Positions 7,451 to 15,447 of a stretch of DNA of 38,759 nucleotides are shown here, one piece after another. The first letter of the stretch is position 1. The number at the start of each line of letters is the position of its first letter. The translations under genes and the position numbers were made by a program. Below the pieces are notes generated by a model that was not told where the DNA came from, made no database searches, and was given only the letters and a program-made list of their open reading frames with translations. The stretch is from assembly GCA_030602565.1 (NCBI GenBank), contig JAUVZL010000024.1, positions 1 to 38,759 of the forward strand, given 5' to 3'. The DNA comes from Candidatus Stahliibacteriota bacterium (GTDB lineage: Bacteria > Hydrothermota > Tepidihabitantia > SM23-42).

Positions 7451-8173
7451 GTGAATAAGGCTAACATATTATTAGTTTTGTTGCTTCTCCATGGTGGGTT
7501 ACTTGTCATAAACTGTGCCAAGGGACCGACTGAGGAGCAGAAACTTTGGGCGCTAGCGGCTGCCGGTGTATTGGCTGAAGTAAATAGGCATCGTCATGAT
7601 ATGCTTGCTGGCAGTGAGCCAACGCCGGAGCAATTTGATTTAGCAAAGCAGTCGCTAAGTAGATGGTGGGGCATTGAATGTCGGGAAGACCTTTTTCGCA
7701 GTTTGAAATGGATTGAAGAAGGAGGTCACCGGCAGCATTTCGAAGAGATGGGGAGTTATTTACCAACAATAGCGAGGACCGAAGAACAATATAATAAAAT
7801 GATAGCGCAAATTGATGATCCTGAACTAAAAAATGCGTGGAATGTTGTTCTGCGTAACTGGCATTATCTAGGAAAGAAAAGTCTGCTCGGATGGGATTAC
7901 AGTAGATATATATATCTTTGCAGGCGTGGTTACTTGCTTGGTTTTATTAGCGAAGAAGAAGCATGGAAATTAATTATGCCTATTGCGCAGTTATTGCAGC
8001 AAACCTTTGATTCATGGGAGCAGCTGGGAGAAAATTATCTTATCGGACGCGAATTCTGGTCTTACGCGCGAACCAAGGAAAACGGGTGGTACTTTTTGCA
8101 GGCCTTTGAGAAACTTCTTGCAGATTCAACGAGTCCGTGGGTTACCATACCCTGGGACCTTGAGCTAGACTAG
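7451..8173 (+). CDS. DUF1266-family lipoprotein
   Basis: Starting at GTG 7451 gives 240 residues with an N-terminal hydrophobic stretch ending 'LLVINCAKG', consistent with lipid attachment at Cys 17. The longer frame from 7403 begins inside repeat copy A and is unlikely. The body matches the DUF1266 family (E. coli YbeU/YbeR-like): 'WGIECREDL' with 'SLKWIEEGG', then 'GWDYSRYIYLCRRGYLLGF' with 'SEEEAW', and a C-terminal 'SWEQLGENYLIGREFW'. The molecular role of the family is unknown. The likely location is the inner or outer membrane, facing the periplasm. It appears to be transcribed alone. Confidence 0.75.
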   Translation: MNKANILLVLLLLHGGLLVINCAKGPTEEQKLWALAAAGVLAEVNRHRHDMLAGSEPTPEQFDLAKQSLSRWWGIECREDLFRSLKWIEEGGHRQHFEEMGSYLPTIARTEEQYNKMIAQIDDPELKNAWNVVLRNWHYLGKKSLLGWDYSRYIYLCRRGYLLGFISEEEAWKLIMPIAQLLQQTFDSWEQLGENYLIGREFWSYARTKENGWYFLQAFEKLLADSTSPWVTIPWDLELD

Positions 8174-8207
8174 AAGGAAAGCAGGAATCCTGACAAATGC
8201 TGACAAA

Positions 8208-8330
8208 TGGCATCACCTATGAAAAAATTGCAGCTCGCTTGTTCGACACTTTCAGCAGCGACTTCTAAGAATAATCAATCTCCTCATGTAAGTAGCAAGG
8301 CCATTGAAAAAGAATCTGGGAGTTTGGGTT
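8208..8330 (+). repeat. Fragment of the GGGGTCA repeat family
   Basis: GGCATCACCTATGAAAAAATT with GCAGC also occurs at about 31135-31165 (repeat copy C). It is followed by 'TTCGACACTTTCAGCAGCG', a variant of the family's inner blocks. The rest of the 8174-8347 space shows no gene. Confidence 0.5.
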
Positions 8331-8347
8331 GTTAGTAAATTTTCACC

Positions 8348-8375
8348 TTGACCTTTAATACAAAATGCATATAAT
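8348..8375 (+). promoter_or_regulatory. Promoter of the MNT-HEPN operon
   Basis: TTGACC (8348-8353), 16 bases, TATAAT (8370-8375). The -10 box lies inside an ATGCATATAA element repeated 21 bases downstream, so the promoter is probably repressed by a protein bound there. Confidence 0.75.
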
Positions 8376-8395
8376 TGTATGCAGTATGCATATAA
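8365..8395. promoter_or_regulatory. Putative operator: two ATGCATATAA copies 21 bases apart
   Basis: ATGCATATAA occurs at 8365-8374 and 8386-8395, with a third GTATGCA at 8377-8383 between them. The 21-base spacing is two helical turns, so the sites face the same side of the DNA. They cover the -10 box and the transcription start. The first gene downstream encodes a winged-helix N-terminus, so autorepression by that protein, alone or with its partner, is the simple reading. Confidence 0.6.
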
Positions 8396-8410
8396 AGGTG
8401 GAAAGGAACA

Positions 8411-8989
8411 ATGAAGGAATTTACTAAGAATCAAGCAGCATTGCTGAGGCTTTTCTTTACAAATCCTGACCAGGCGTTTTACATGCAAGAAATTGGTCGG
8501 CTTCTTGGGAAAAAGCCAGGTAATTTCCAAAGAACCATAAACAAAATGGTGGAGCAAAGGATATTGATTAGCGAGTATAAGGCCAATGCAAGATATTTCA
8601 AGGCAAACAGGCATTATCCCCTTTATAAGGAATTAAAGAGTATAGTGTTTAAAACTGTCGGGGTAATTGGTAGCCTCAGAGATATCATCACTAAAGTTGG
8701 GACCATTGTTTTTTCTTTTATCTATGGTTCATATGCCAAGGGCAAAGAAAACTATTTATCCGATATAGACATTGTGATTATCGGAAAGGTCGATGAAGAT
8801 ATTCTGATCAATGAATTGGATAGATTAGAGAACATTTTGAAACGCGAGATAAATTATAAGCTTTATACACCGAGTAGTTTCAAAAGAGCAATTAATCAAA
8901 AGGAGCCTTTTCTCTTAGAGATTTTAAGAGATAAGAAAATTATGGTGATTGGAGATGAAGGTAAACTTCGACAGATTTCTAAAGAATAA
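8411..8989 (+). CDS. Winged-helix/MNT nucleotidyltransferase fusion, antitoxin
   Basis: This 192-residue protein has two parts. Residues 6-65 form a winged helix ('FYMQEIGRLLGKKPGNFQRT' as recognition region, then a wing ending 'ARYFKANRHYP'). Residues 98-190 form a minimal nucleotidyltransferase with 'FIYGSYAKG' (G106, S107) and 'SDIDIVIIG' (D118, D120), the MNT catalytic signature. MNT antitoxins inactivate HEPN toxins, in some systems by adding AMP to a tyrosine near the HEPN active site. The fused winged helix suggests that this antitoxin also represses its own promoter at 8365-8395. It overlaps the HEPN gene by 41 bases. GGAAAGGA precedes the start. Confidence 0.85.
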   Translation: MKEFTKNQAALLRLFFTNPDQAFYMQEIGRLLGKKPGNFQRTINKMVEQRILISEYKANARYFKANRHYPLYKELKSIVFKTVGVIGSLRDIITKVGTIVFSFIYGSYAKGKENYLSDIDIVIIGKVDEDILINELDRLENILKREINYKLYTPSSFKRAINQKEPFLLEILRDKKIMVIGDEGKLRQISKE

Positions 8990-9416
8990 TTTCGTTAAAA
9001 GAGCGAAGCCTGATTTTAAGCAGATAGTTGCACAGTTAAAACGGGCAAATAAAGATTTAAAAACAGCAGAATCTGTATTGATAGTTGATCCTACCTGGGC
9101 ATTCGCTATTATCTATCATGCTATGATTAGAGCAGGTAAGGCACTGATGTTTGCAAAAGGTTATTTACCAACAGTAATAAGATATCACAAGACAATCGTC
9201 GAATTCACGAGATTGATTTTGGGAGATGAATATGGCAATCTAATAGGGCGCTTCAATCGAATGCGCAGAAAGCGACATGATTTTATCTACGATTCTGTGA
9301 ATAACATAACAACCAATGAAGTGAAATCCGCAATCGAAACGGCTAAAAAGTTGATTAGCGAAATCAACAATATAATTATTAAGGAGCATCCGCAAGAAGA
9401 TTTATTTCTAAAATAG
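8949..9416 (+). CDS. HEPN-domain toxin
   Basis: This all-helical 155-residue protein has 'WAFAIIYHAMIRAGKALMFA' (50-69) and 'GYLPTVIRYHKTIVEF', the helices typical of MNT-associated HEPN proteins. The Rx4-6H ribonuclease motif appears as R104-MRRKR-H110, followed by D111 and Y114, a plausible site for nucleotide addition by the partner. HEPN toxins of this kind are RNases. The start at 8949 lies inside the MNT gene, so the two genes are coupled. Its own ribosome site is weak (GGTGATTGGAG), as expected for a coupled toxin. Confidence 0.8.
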   Translation: MEMKVNFDRFLKNNFVKRAKPDFKQIVAQLKRANKDLKTAESVLIVDPTWAFAIIYHAMIRAGKALMFAKGYLPTVIRYHKTIVEFTRLILGDEYGNLIGRFNRMRRKRHDFIYDSVNNITTNEVKSAIETAKKLISEINNIIIKEHPQEDLFLK

Positions 9417-9436
9417 AAGGTTTTTTAGAAGAGATT

Positions 9437-9560
9437 GGGGGGTCAAAAGATTGGGGGGTCAAATCCCCTCGACTCCGCTCAGGACAGGCTCGAAACTTGA
9501 CAAATTTTCGATGAATCGGAGAATGGGCGAAACGGAGAACCGGTGTAACGGACCAGATCA
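9437..9560 (+). repeat. GGGGTCA modules with a nested GGACAGGC insert
   Basis: GGGGGGTCAA occurs twice (9437 and 9454 regions). It is followed by 'CTCGACTCCGCTCAGGACAGG' type sequence at 9465-9489, then 'CGAAACTTGACAAATTTTCG' and the 'CGGAGAATGGG.GAAACGGAGA' block. The middle piece belongs to the variable hairpin family with the shared ACAGGC tail. On the other strand it reads as the frequently seen 'ACPERSRG' pseudo-peptide. Confidence 0.75.
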
Positions 9561-9596
9561 ACTAAAGAAACAAAAGAGACTGAACAAACCAGAATA

Positions 9597-9624
9597 TTGA
9601 CTTCTGCTGCGAATTTTGGATAAT
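9597..9624 (+). promoter_or_regulatory. Promoter of the 9.6-10.9 kb genes
   Basis: TTGACT (9597-9602), 16 bases, GATAAT (9619-9624). The arrangement is closely parallel to the promoter at 31397-31424, where GATAAT is followed by TGGTAAAAGGAGGAGG and an ATG. Here GATAATATGATAAGAGGAGG is followed by AAAGATA. Confidence 0.7.
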
Positions 9625-9642
9625 ATGATAAGAGGAGGAAAG

Positions 9643-9993
9643 ATAAAAAACTTTTCAACATACACCCCACAGAGATACAATAAAAAATCTGACATAATCT
9701 ATCGTTTCGATATTATGCAGGACGACAAAACTGTACGTAGAATTGATTTTGTCGATGTGGTTTTTCTTCTTACTGTGGGGAAGCCCGATCCCAATATTGT
9801 TGAGAGTGGAAGAAGTGATGATTATGCCTTAATGGAAGCAAATGCTGAAGACCTCGAGAAAATAGGTGTTTTCACTTTCTCTAAAGGAGAGACGTACAAA
9901 CTGTATGAGAATCTACACGATTATGACGAGATAAAGGGAGAAGTCATTGATATTCTGTTAGGCAGAGAATTATTACCTGAATTGAAAAAATGA
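9643..9993 (+). CDS. Unknown protein that may start at an ATA codon
   Basis: The frame is open from a TTG at 9616 and has an ATG at 9625, but both fall on the -10 box, upstream of the expected transcription start (about 9631). The only in-frame codon at proper distance from the strong AGAGGAGG site (9631-9637) is ATA at 9643. That would give 116 residues. The protein is soluble and mixed alpha/beta ('DIIYRFDIMQDDKTVRRIDF', 'GVFTFSKGETYKLYENLHDY'), with no family I recognise. Its TGA overlaps the ATG of the TonB-like gene (ATGA at 9990), so the two are coupled. If ATA is not used, the start could be TTG 9616 or ATG 9625 from another promoter. Confidence 0.6.
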   Translation: MKNFSTYTPQRYNKKSDIIYRFDIMQDDKTVRRIDFVDVVFLLTVGKPDPNIVESGRSDDYALMEANAEDLEKIGVFTFSKGETYKLYENLHDYDEIKGEVIDILLGRELLPELKK

Positions 9994-10574
9994 CTAAGTT
10001 AATTGTACTGTTATTACTGAGTGCGATAATTGCTTTTTGTGACCAGCAGGCGATAACCGACAACAAAGTTGAAGTTATTTTGAAAGATGATTCAACGTGG
10101 TTTGCGGTAGATTCGATTGCAGGACAAATATCACCGTTTGCGATTACTGAAGATAGCCAGATGGTATTTTTGAAAGACGATGGCACCTGGGGACCTTTTC
10201 AGAACGTAAGTATCCTATCTTCTGATGCTGAGGTTATTCCTGATACTATTATCGAAAATGAGGGGGAATCGCCATTCATAGAGATTGTGCCTTATGATGA
10301 ATTAGAGGTTAAACCTAAACCACTTAAGAATCCCGTGTTGAACTATCCTTATGAGGCGAAAAAGAAAGGTATTAAGGGTATGACAGTGGTTAAGATGCTA
10401 ATTGATACTGATGGCAACGTTGTGGATGTGAAGGTTCTGAAGTCAAGTGGTAATCAATTGTTGGATGAGGCCGCACTCGATGCAGCAAAGAAGTCGACCT
10501 TTGAACCCGCAGAACACAATGGTAAAAAAGTACGGGTCTGGGCAAGCAGACCATTTAAATTTAGATTGCGGTGA
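9990..10574 (+). CDS. TonB C-terminal domain protein (periplasmic energy transducer-like)
   Basis: This 194-residue protein has a signal peptide or membrane anchor at 4-17 ('LIVLLLLSAIIAFC'; Cys 17 could be lipidated). A beta-rich middle contains two 'LKDDxTW' repeats (about 30-60). A TonB C-terminal domain follows from about 108: 'NPVLNYPYEAKKKGIKGMTV', 'DTDGNVVDVKVLKSSGNQLL', 'DEAALDAAKKSTFEPAEHNG'. The long Pro-rich spacer of classical TonB is absent, and only a short acidic linker is present. The protein may act in periplasmic linkage or envelope assembly rather than iron uptake. No ExbB/ExbD genes are nearby. Its start overlaps the preceding stop. Confidence 0.85.
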   Translation: MTKLIVLLLLSAIIAFCDQQAITDNKVEVILKDDSTWFAVDSIAGQISPFAITEDSQMVFLKDDGTWGPFQNVSILSSDAEVIPDTIIENEGESPFIEIVPYDELEVKPKPLKNPVLNYPYEAKKKGIKGMTVVKMLIDTDGNVVDVKVLKSSGNQLLDEAALDAAKKSTFEPAEHNGKKVRVWASRPFKFRLR

Positions 10575-10608
10575 ATGGCTATTTGAGTAAAAAATTGGAT
10601 GATGAATA

Positions 10609-10923
10609 ATGTTTTGTCCTAAATGCAAAGCTGAATACAGGTCTGGTTTTACGGTATGTGCTGATTGTGATGTACCGCTAGTCGATAAGCTACCAGAGGA
10701 AAAAGAGTTGCCGCCAAAACCACCATATAAGCAACTTAAGGCACTCTTTAATACCGCAGAAATTGCAGTTATTAAATCAATACTTGATGATGCAAAGATT
10801 GATTACTATTTTAGAGGTGAGCGTTTTCAAGCAATGCATGTACCATTAGTTGACCCAGCGATATTAATGATCCGAGAGGACCAATTTGAAGCGGTAAAGA
10901 AATTACTTGAAGAACTGGAATAA
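10609..10923 (+). CDS. Zinc-ribbon plus DUF2007 protein
   Basis: This 104-residue cytoplasmic protein begins with a four-cysteine zinc ribbon ('FCPKCKAEYRSGFTVCADCD', Cys 3, 6, 17, 20). A Pro/Glu linker follows, then a DUF2007 domain (about 43-104: 'LKALFNTAEIAVIKSILDDA', 'GIDYYFRGE'-type strand, 'ILMIREDQFEAVKKLLEELE'). DUF2007 is described as a putative signal-transducing, ferredoxin-like domain; its ligand is not known. It follows the TonB-like gene by 34 bases and probably shares its transcript. Confidence 0.8.
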   Translation: MFCPKCKAEYRSGFTVCADCDVPLVDKLPEEKELPPKPPYKQLKALFNTAEIAVIKSILDDAKIDYYFRGERFQAMHVPLVDPAILMIREDQFEAVKKLLEELE

Positions 10924-10930
10924 CTGACGA

Positions 10931-11060
10931 ATGGGGTCAAAGCTTTTTTAAGAAACCCCGTACGCTGTCGCTACGAGGGCAGGCGGGGACACGGAGAAAT
11001 GACTGCTTCGCAGATGAAAAAATTGCCTCTCACTTTGTTCGAGACCTTCGGCAGCCAGTA
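10931..11060 (+). repeat. Partial GGGGTCA repeat
   Basis: ATGGGGTCAAAGC, then the CCCCGTACGCTGTCGCTACG piece with the GAGGGCAGGC tail, then 'GGGGACACGGAGAAATGACTG', 'GATGAAAAAATTGC' and 'GAGACCTTCGGCAGC'. The order of blocks matches the long copies, with the middle removed. Confidence 0.8.
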
Positions 11061-11130
11061 AATATACGGAGCTAAAAATGAAACTAACAAAAAGAAAAAA
11101 TAGCCATTAGTTCCCATTAGTTCATTAGTT

Positions 11131-11286
11131 TCCAATCGAATTGGTTTACTCTTCTCATGGAACTTCTCACCTAAGAGCTGGTTTTATATTACATTTAATG
11201 ATTATCGGGTACAAGATGAAGAAGATAGATTACAATTACAAAACCGTATTGGTGCAGTAAAAGCAAAATACCTGATATATTTTTAA
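11131..11286 (+). pseudogene. C-terminal remnant of an outer-membrane beta-barrel gene
   Basis: An open frame without a start ends at TAA 11284-11286 and reads SNRIGLLFSWNFSPKSWFYI, then TFNDYRVQDEEDRLQLQNRI, then GAVKAKYLIYF. Alternating hydrophobic residues, a paired 'W..F/Y' pattern and a terminal Phe are typical of the last strands of an outer-membrane barrel. The wording resembles the ends of DUF5916-type hydrolase/barrel proteins in this group. A stop lies upstream in frame, and repeat sequence (TTAGTTCCCATTAGTTCATT) abuts it. This appears to be the surviving 51 codons of a deleted gene. I see nothing else between 11060 and the promoter at 11331. Confidence 0.55.
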
Positions 11287-11330
11287 TCTACAACTATTTA
11301 ATAAAAAATAATATGTTTAAAAGTATGGCG

Positions 11331-11358
11331 TTGACTTTTCTGAAATCTTCATTATAAT
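11331..11358 (+). promoter_or_regulatory. Promoter of the cyclase-AAA-TPR gene
   Basis: TTGACT (11331-11336), 16 bases, TATAAT (11353-11358). The start codon is 26 bases beyond the -10 box, with only AAGGGA/AAAGA as ribosome site. Confidence 0.8.
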
Positions 11359-11383
11359 TTAATGCAGAATAAGGGAATAAAGA

Positions 11384-14300
11384 ATGGCACCAAGAATTGA
11401 GGAACGTCGTTTAATAACCATCCTATTTGCTGACATTTCAGGTTTTACTGCCTTATCTTACAAACTCGACCCTGAAGAGGTTCGGGATGTTGTTAATATC
11501 TGTTTTGAATTTCTGAACAGCGTTATTATCAAACATGGTGGCACAATTCACAAGTATGAAGGTGATCTGGTCATCGCCCTATTTGGACTTCCAGGTGCAT
11601 ATGAGGATGATCCAGAAAGGGCAATAAAGGCATCCTTAGATATGATAAATCTTCTACCCAAAATAAATGAAACCCTATCAAAAAAATCAAAAATGAAGAC
11701 CGAGATGGGATTACACATCGGTATAAATAGTGGTACAGTATTTGTTGGTGAAGTTGGCTCGGCAGAAAAGATGGAATATACAGTAGTGGGTGAACCGGTC
11801 AATCTTGCCTCAAGGCTCAAGGATGCTGCCAAAAGTGGTGAAATCTTAGTTTCTGAACCTGTATTCAGGGCTTCCCGATATTTGTTTGAATATAAGGCGT
11901 ATCCACCCGTTACGGTTAAAGGGATCGAAGAACCGATTAAGGTCTTCATTCCCTTACGTATGAGAGATAAGCCTGAACCCAAACGGGGTATAAAAGGACT
12001 TTATTCACCACTTGTTGGCAGGGATAAGGAACTTAACGTACTCAAAGAAGCAGTGAAAAATTTGTTAAGTGGAAAAGGCGGTGCATTTTTTATACTCGGT
12101 CATGTTGGTTTGGGCAAAACTCGGCTCTTTGAAGAACTTAAGAAAGTGATCTCTAATCGCCAATTGATAATCTCCATCTTTGAAGGCAGAAGTCTTTCTT
12201 TTGCTGAAACCGTGCCATTCTCACCATTTTTACAACTTTTGGAAAATATATTTGCAATTTCTGACCAGGACTCGCCGGAAATAATTCAGAAGAAATTTCT
12301 AAAGAAAACCAAGGAGCTTTTTCCCAAGACCTGGGATGAAATAGCTCCATACATTGGCTACCTATTTTCCATTCGTTTTGCTGATGAACTTGATGAGAAA
12401 ATAAAATATCTTAATGACCGTGGATTGAAAACTCAAATATTTGTTAGCATTAGAAAATTATTAGCCGCCCTATCCCGTATTCGGCCTTTACTTCTGGTGA
12501 TTGAGGATTATCATTGCACTGATACTGCATCTTTGGAGCTTTTGGAATTTATTTTCGATTCACCAGAACCATTTCCGATGTTATTTTTGGGGCTTTCGCG
12601 GATTGAAAAGGAGAAGGAGTGTTATAAAACAAAGGAGCGGTTGAAAAAGAAGCTGGACGATGACTTTACAGAAATTATATTGAACCCTCTTGATGTAAAT
12701 GCCGGGACTCAGCTTATCTACAATCTCTTGGAGATTCCTGGCTTTACAGAAGAATTCAAAGATAAAATTCTTGCCAAGTCTGAAGGTAATCCCTTTTATC
12801 TTGAGGAAATCATCCGTTCCTTAACAGATTCTGGAATTCTAACCTTTTCATCCGGGGTCTGGGACGTAACATCTGACATTTCTACTTTCGAGATACCTGA
12901 TACTATTCAAGCGGTCATAGCCGCAAGGTTGGACCAACTAGAACAAGATGTAAGAGACGTTTTGCAGACAGCCTCAGTAATAGGTCGAAATTTTTATGTG
13001 CCTATTCTTGAACATCTCTGTGGACTTGATGGATTGATGTTAACCCTCCACTTAGCGACCCTTGAGGAACTTGAGTATATTATCGAAATAGAAAAGGAAC
13101 CTGAATTAGAATACATGTTCAAACATCCTCTTCTGTATGAGATATCATATAACAGCCTTTTAAAGAGGAAACGTCGTACACTTCATCAAAAGACAGGTGA
13201 GACAATAGAAGAAATTTATAAAGATAGACTCGATGATTTTGTTGAAATATTGGCTTATCAGTATGGCAATAGTGATAATTTTGAGAAGGCGCTTGAGTGG
13301 CTTAAAAAGGCCGCTCAAAAAGCAAAGGATAGATATGCAAATGATGAGGCAATTAGATATTTCCAAAAGATAATCACAATTATAAAAGACGAGATGGAAG
13401 GTAAGGAAGTGGAACTTTGCGCAGCCTATGAAGCACTCGGTGATATTCACGGTTTGAAAGGTGAATATGAGTCTGCGATAAAATTTTATGAAGAGATGTA
13501 TCATAATGCAGCCGGGGATAAAATAATTCAATCAAAATCAAGAAGAAAGACCACTGGAATATATCATGACCAAGGCAGATATGATGATGCATTGAGAAGC
13601 CTTGATGAGGCGGAAAAGATGCTAACAGAATGTTCAGAAAAGGAGATGTTTGAAAAGTCTCAAATATACATATGGAGGTGCTGGATTCTTAGGTTAAAAG
13701 GTGAGATGGAAAGGGCTGTAAAAGAAGGTGAAATGGGTTTAAAAATAGTTGATGATTTAAGTCTGCTTAAACGGATTGACGAAAAAGAGATAAATTTACT
13801 AAGAGTACAAGGATTTAATAATTTAGGGACAATTTTCTATAATAAAGGAGAATATGATAAGGCGATTGAACTTTATCAAAGATGTTTGAAAATATCTGAA
13901 CAGATACGTAATAAGCGGGGAGTTGGTGTAGCAATTCGTAATTTAGGACTTGTGTATCATGCAAAAGGAGAATATGATAAGGCGATTGAACTTTTTCAAA
14001 AGGGGTTAAAAATATTTAAGGAGATAGGCGCTAAACGAGTGATCGGTGTTGCAAATAGCGATATAGGAGGTGTGTATGATGCGAAAGGAGAGTACGATAA
14101 GGCGATTGAATTTTATGGAAGGGCTTTAAAAATATTTGTTGAGACTGGAAATAAGCAGAGGTTGGGTGAGGTAAATGAGGGTTTAGGCAGTATTTATCAC
14201 AATAAAGGCAAAGACAACAAGGCGATTGGATTTTATCAAAAGGCTATAAAAATATTTGAGGAGATAGGTTATAAGCGCGGGATTGGTATAGCAAATCACA

Positions 14301-14827
14301 ATTTAGGGAAGATATTTTTGGAAATTACTCAATATGATAAAGCAGCACACTATCTATTGAAATCAGAAAATATTCTCAAGGAAATCGGGGATAAAAAAAC
14401 ACTATTTGAGGTATATACGGCATTAGCCATATTAAAATGTAAAAGGAGTTTAGTGGAAACAGAAAAATCCCAGTATGGGGAATTGCAAAAAGAGGTGTTG
14501 GAGTATGTAGATAGGTCATTAAATTTCGTAAAAGAATTGGGTTCAAGACCCGATATGGCGAGTTGCTATTTTGCGCATGGTAATATATACGTATCTATTG
14601 GCAGTTTCAAAAAGGCAGAAAAAAATTTTAAAAAAGCGATTAAAATTTACGAAGAACTGAACCACAGAAAATCCCTTGCTGATGCCTATCTTGAGTATGC
14701 AAAAATGTTAAAAAAAGAAGCCCTGAAGGGCATTTATTCGCAGGGCTTAGTAGATGAATATTTTAAGAAAGCGCGAGAAATTTATAAACAACTAAAATTG
14801 AACAACAAAATTAAGGAATGTGTTTAA
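11384..14827 (+). CDS. Class III adenylate/guanylate cyclase fused to AAA ATPase and TPR array
   Basis: This is a 1147-residue signalling protein. Residues 9-190 are a class III cyclase: metal-binding D17 in 'FADISGFT', D61 in 'KYEGDLVIALFG', 'GLHIGINSGTVFVGEVG', and the N139-x3-R143 pair in 'VNLASRL'. Residues about 210-560 are an AAA/STAND-like ATPase with 'LVGRDKEL', Walker A GHVGLGKT (239-246) and Walker B 'LLLVIEDYH' (E374, D375). From about 640 to the end are TPRs, including a run of nearly identical 40-residue units ('GEYDKAIE') at about 820-965. No signal peptide or membrane segment is present. Such fusions link protein-protein sensing to cyclic nucleotide output. All the catalytic residues I can check are present. 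It is a single gene. Confidence 0.88.
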   Translation: MAPRIEERRLITILFADISGFTALSYKLDPEEVRDVVNICFEFLNSVIIKHGGTIHKYEGDLVIALFGLPGAYEDDPERAIKASLDMINLLPKINETLSKKSKMKTEMGLHIGINSGTVFVGEVGSAEKMEYTVVGEPVNLASRLKDAAKSGEILVSEPVFRASRYLFEYKAYPPVTVKGIEEPIKVFIPLRMRDKPEPKRGIKGLYSPLVGRDKELNVLKEAVKNLLSGKGGAFFILGHVGLGKTRLFEELKKVISNRQLIISIFEGRSLSFAETVPFSPFLQLLENIFAISDQDSPEIIQKKFLKKTKELFPKTWDEIAPYIGYLFSIRFADELDEKIKYLNDRGLKTQIFVSIRKLLAALSRIRPLLLVIEDYHCTDTASLELLEFIFDSPEPFPMLFLGLSRIEKEKECYKTKERLKKKLDDDFTEIILNPLDVNAGTQLIYNLLEIPGFTEEFKDKILAKSEGNPFYLEEIIRSLTDSGILTFSSGVWDVTSDISTFEIPDTIQAVIAARLDQLEQDVRDVLQTASVIGRNFYVPILEHLCGLDGLMLTLHLATLEELEYIIEIEKEPELEYMFKHPLLYEISYNSLLKRKRRTLHQKTGETIEEIYKDRLDDFVEILAYQYGNSDNFEKALEWLKKAAQKAKDRYANDEAIRYFQKIITIIKDEMEGKEVELCAAYEALGDIHGLKGEYESAIKFYEEMYHNAAGDKIIQSKSRRKTTGIYHDQGRYDDALRSLDEAEKMLTECSEKEMFEKSQIYIWRCWILRLKGEMERAVKEGEMGLKIVDDLSLLKRIDEKEINLLRVQGFNNLGTIFYNKGEYDKAIELYQRCLKISEQIRNKRGVGVAIRNLGLVYHAKGEYDKAIELFQKGLKIFKEIGAKRVIGVANSDIGGVYDAKGEYDKAIEFYGRALKIFVETGNKQRLGEVNEGLGSIYHNKGKDNKAIGFYQKAIKIFEEIGYKRGIGIANHNLGKIFLEITQYDKAAHYLLKSENILKEIGDKKTLFEVYTALAILKCKRSLVETEKSQYGELQKEVLEYVDRSLNFVKELGSRPDMASCYFAHGNIYVSIGSFKKAEKNFKKAIKIYEELNHRKSLADAYLEYAKMLKKEALKGIYSQGLVDEYFKKAREIYKQLKLNNKIKECV
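13843..14300 (+). repeat. In-gene 120-base TPR repeats
   Basis: GGAGAATATGATAAGGCGAT recurs with few changes at about 13847, 13967 and 14087, and in a diverged form near 14207. Spacing is exactly 120 bases (40 codons). The near-identity at DNA level points to recent tandem duplication inside the TPR region, so copy number may vary between strains. Confidence 0.8.
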
Positions 14828-14865
14828 CTTGTTCGATTATCCCTCCAGCAAGAACAATGGAAGAT

Positions 14866-15260
14866 ATGGGGTCAAACCTTTCTTAAGAAACCCCGTACGC
14901 TGTCGCTACGAGGGCAGGTGGAGAATGGGAGTCACGGAGTATCGGTGAAAGGGAGAGTAAATATTAGGAACTAAGAAAAGATATGGGGTGAGCCCATTTA
15001 GATAAACTCGATATCTTCGACGAGACCTTCCCTCGGTTCATTTGGGACCTATCGGTCGGCAGCAAATTCTAATTAAAAAAACCAGCTGAGATTTTAGATT
15101 TTGTCTAATGTCAAGCTGCAAGTATCGAGTCTATCGAGATGCTGCAAGTATCGCTATAGTCTCGAGTCTAACGAAGTTAGAGAGAGAAAGTATTGAGATG
15201 TCGTAGATCCTGTCGCAGATCCCGAAGTACTGAGGGGAAGAATTGAAGGGACCTGCCACC
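14866..15260 (+). repeat. Long GGGGTCA repeat, copy B (395 bases)
   Basis: This begins ATGGGGTCAAACC and ends GGGACCTGCCACC. It includes the same unusual middle as copy A ('GATATGGGGTGAGCCCATTT'). It differs from copy A at only about a dozen positions by eye. A T/A-rich stem (TTCCCTTT ... AAAGGGAA) follows at about 15262-15303. Bases 15305-15447 hold nothing that I can identify. Confidence 0.9.
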
Positions 15261-15447
15261 TTTTCCCTTTTTCCACTCGACTGTTGAAAGGTGAGAAAGG
15301 GAAGCAACCAAGATTGTGTCAGATAGTCCTAATCAAATGACAAAAATATAGATATAAATTTTCGCACTCATCAAAAAGTAATTGAATTCACTTGTGAGGA
15401 AAGACTTCCTGAATTATCGAAACACTAAACAGAATTACACTTAAGTC

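Noticed and set aside
9379-9561. Minus-strand frame containing 'RACPERSRG'
   Set aside because: The peptide is a well-known false translation of a dispersed palindromic repeat; the DNA is annotated as a repeat instead.
11548-11982. 144-codon minus-strand frame opposite the cyclase domain
   Set aside because: It is the antisense shadow of a conserved cyclase domain, with no start signal or promoter.
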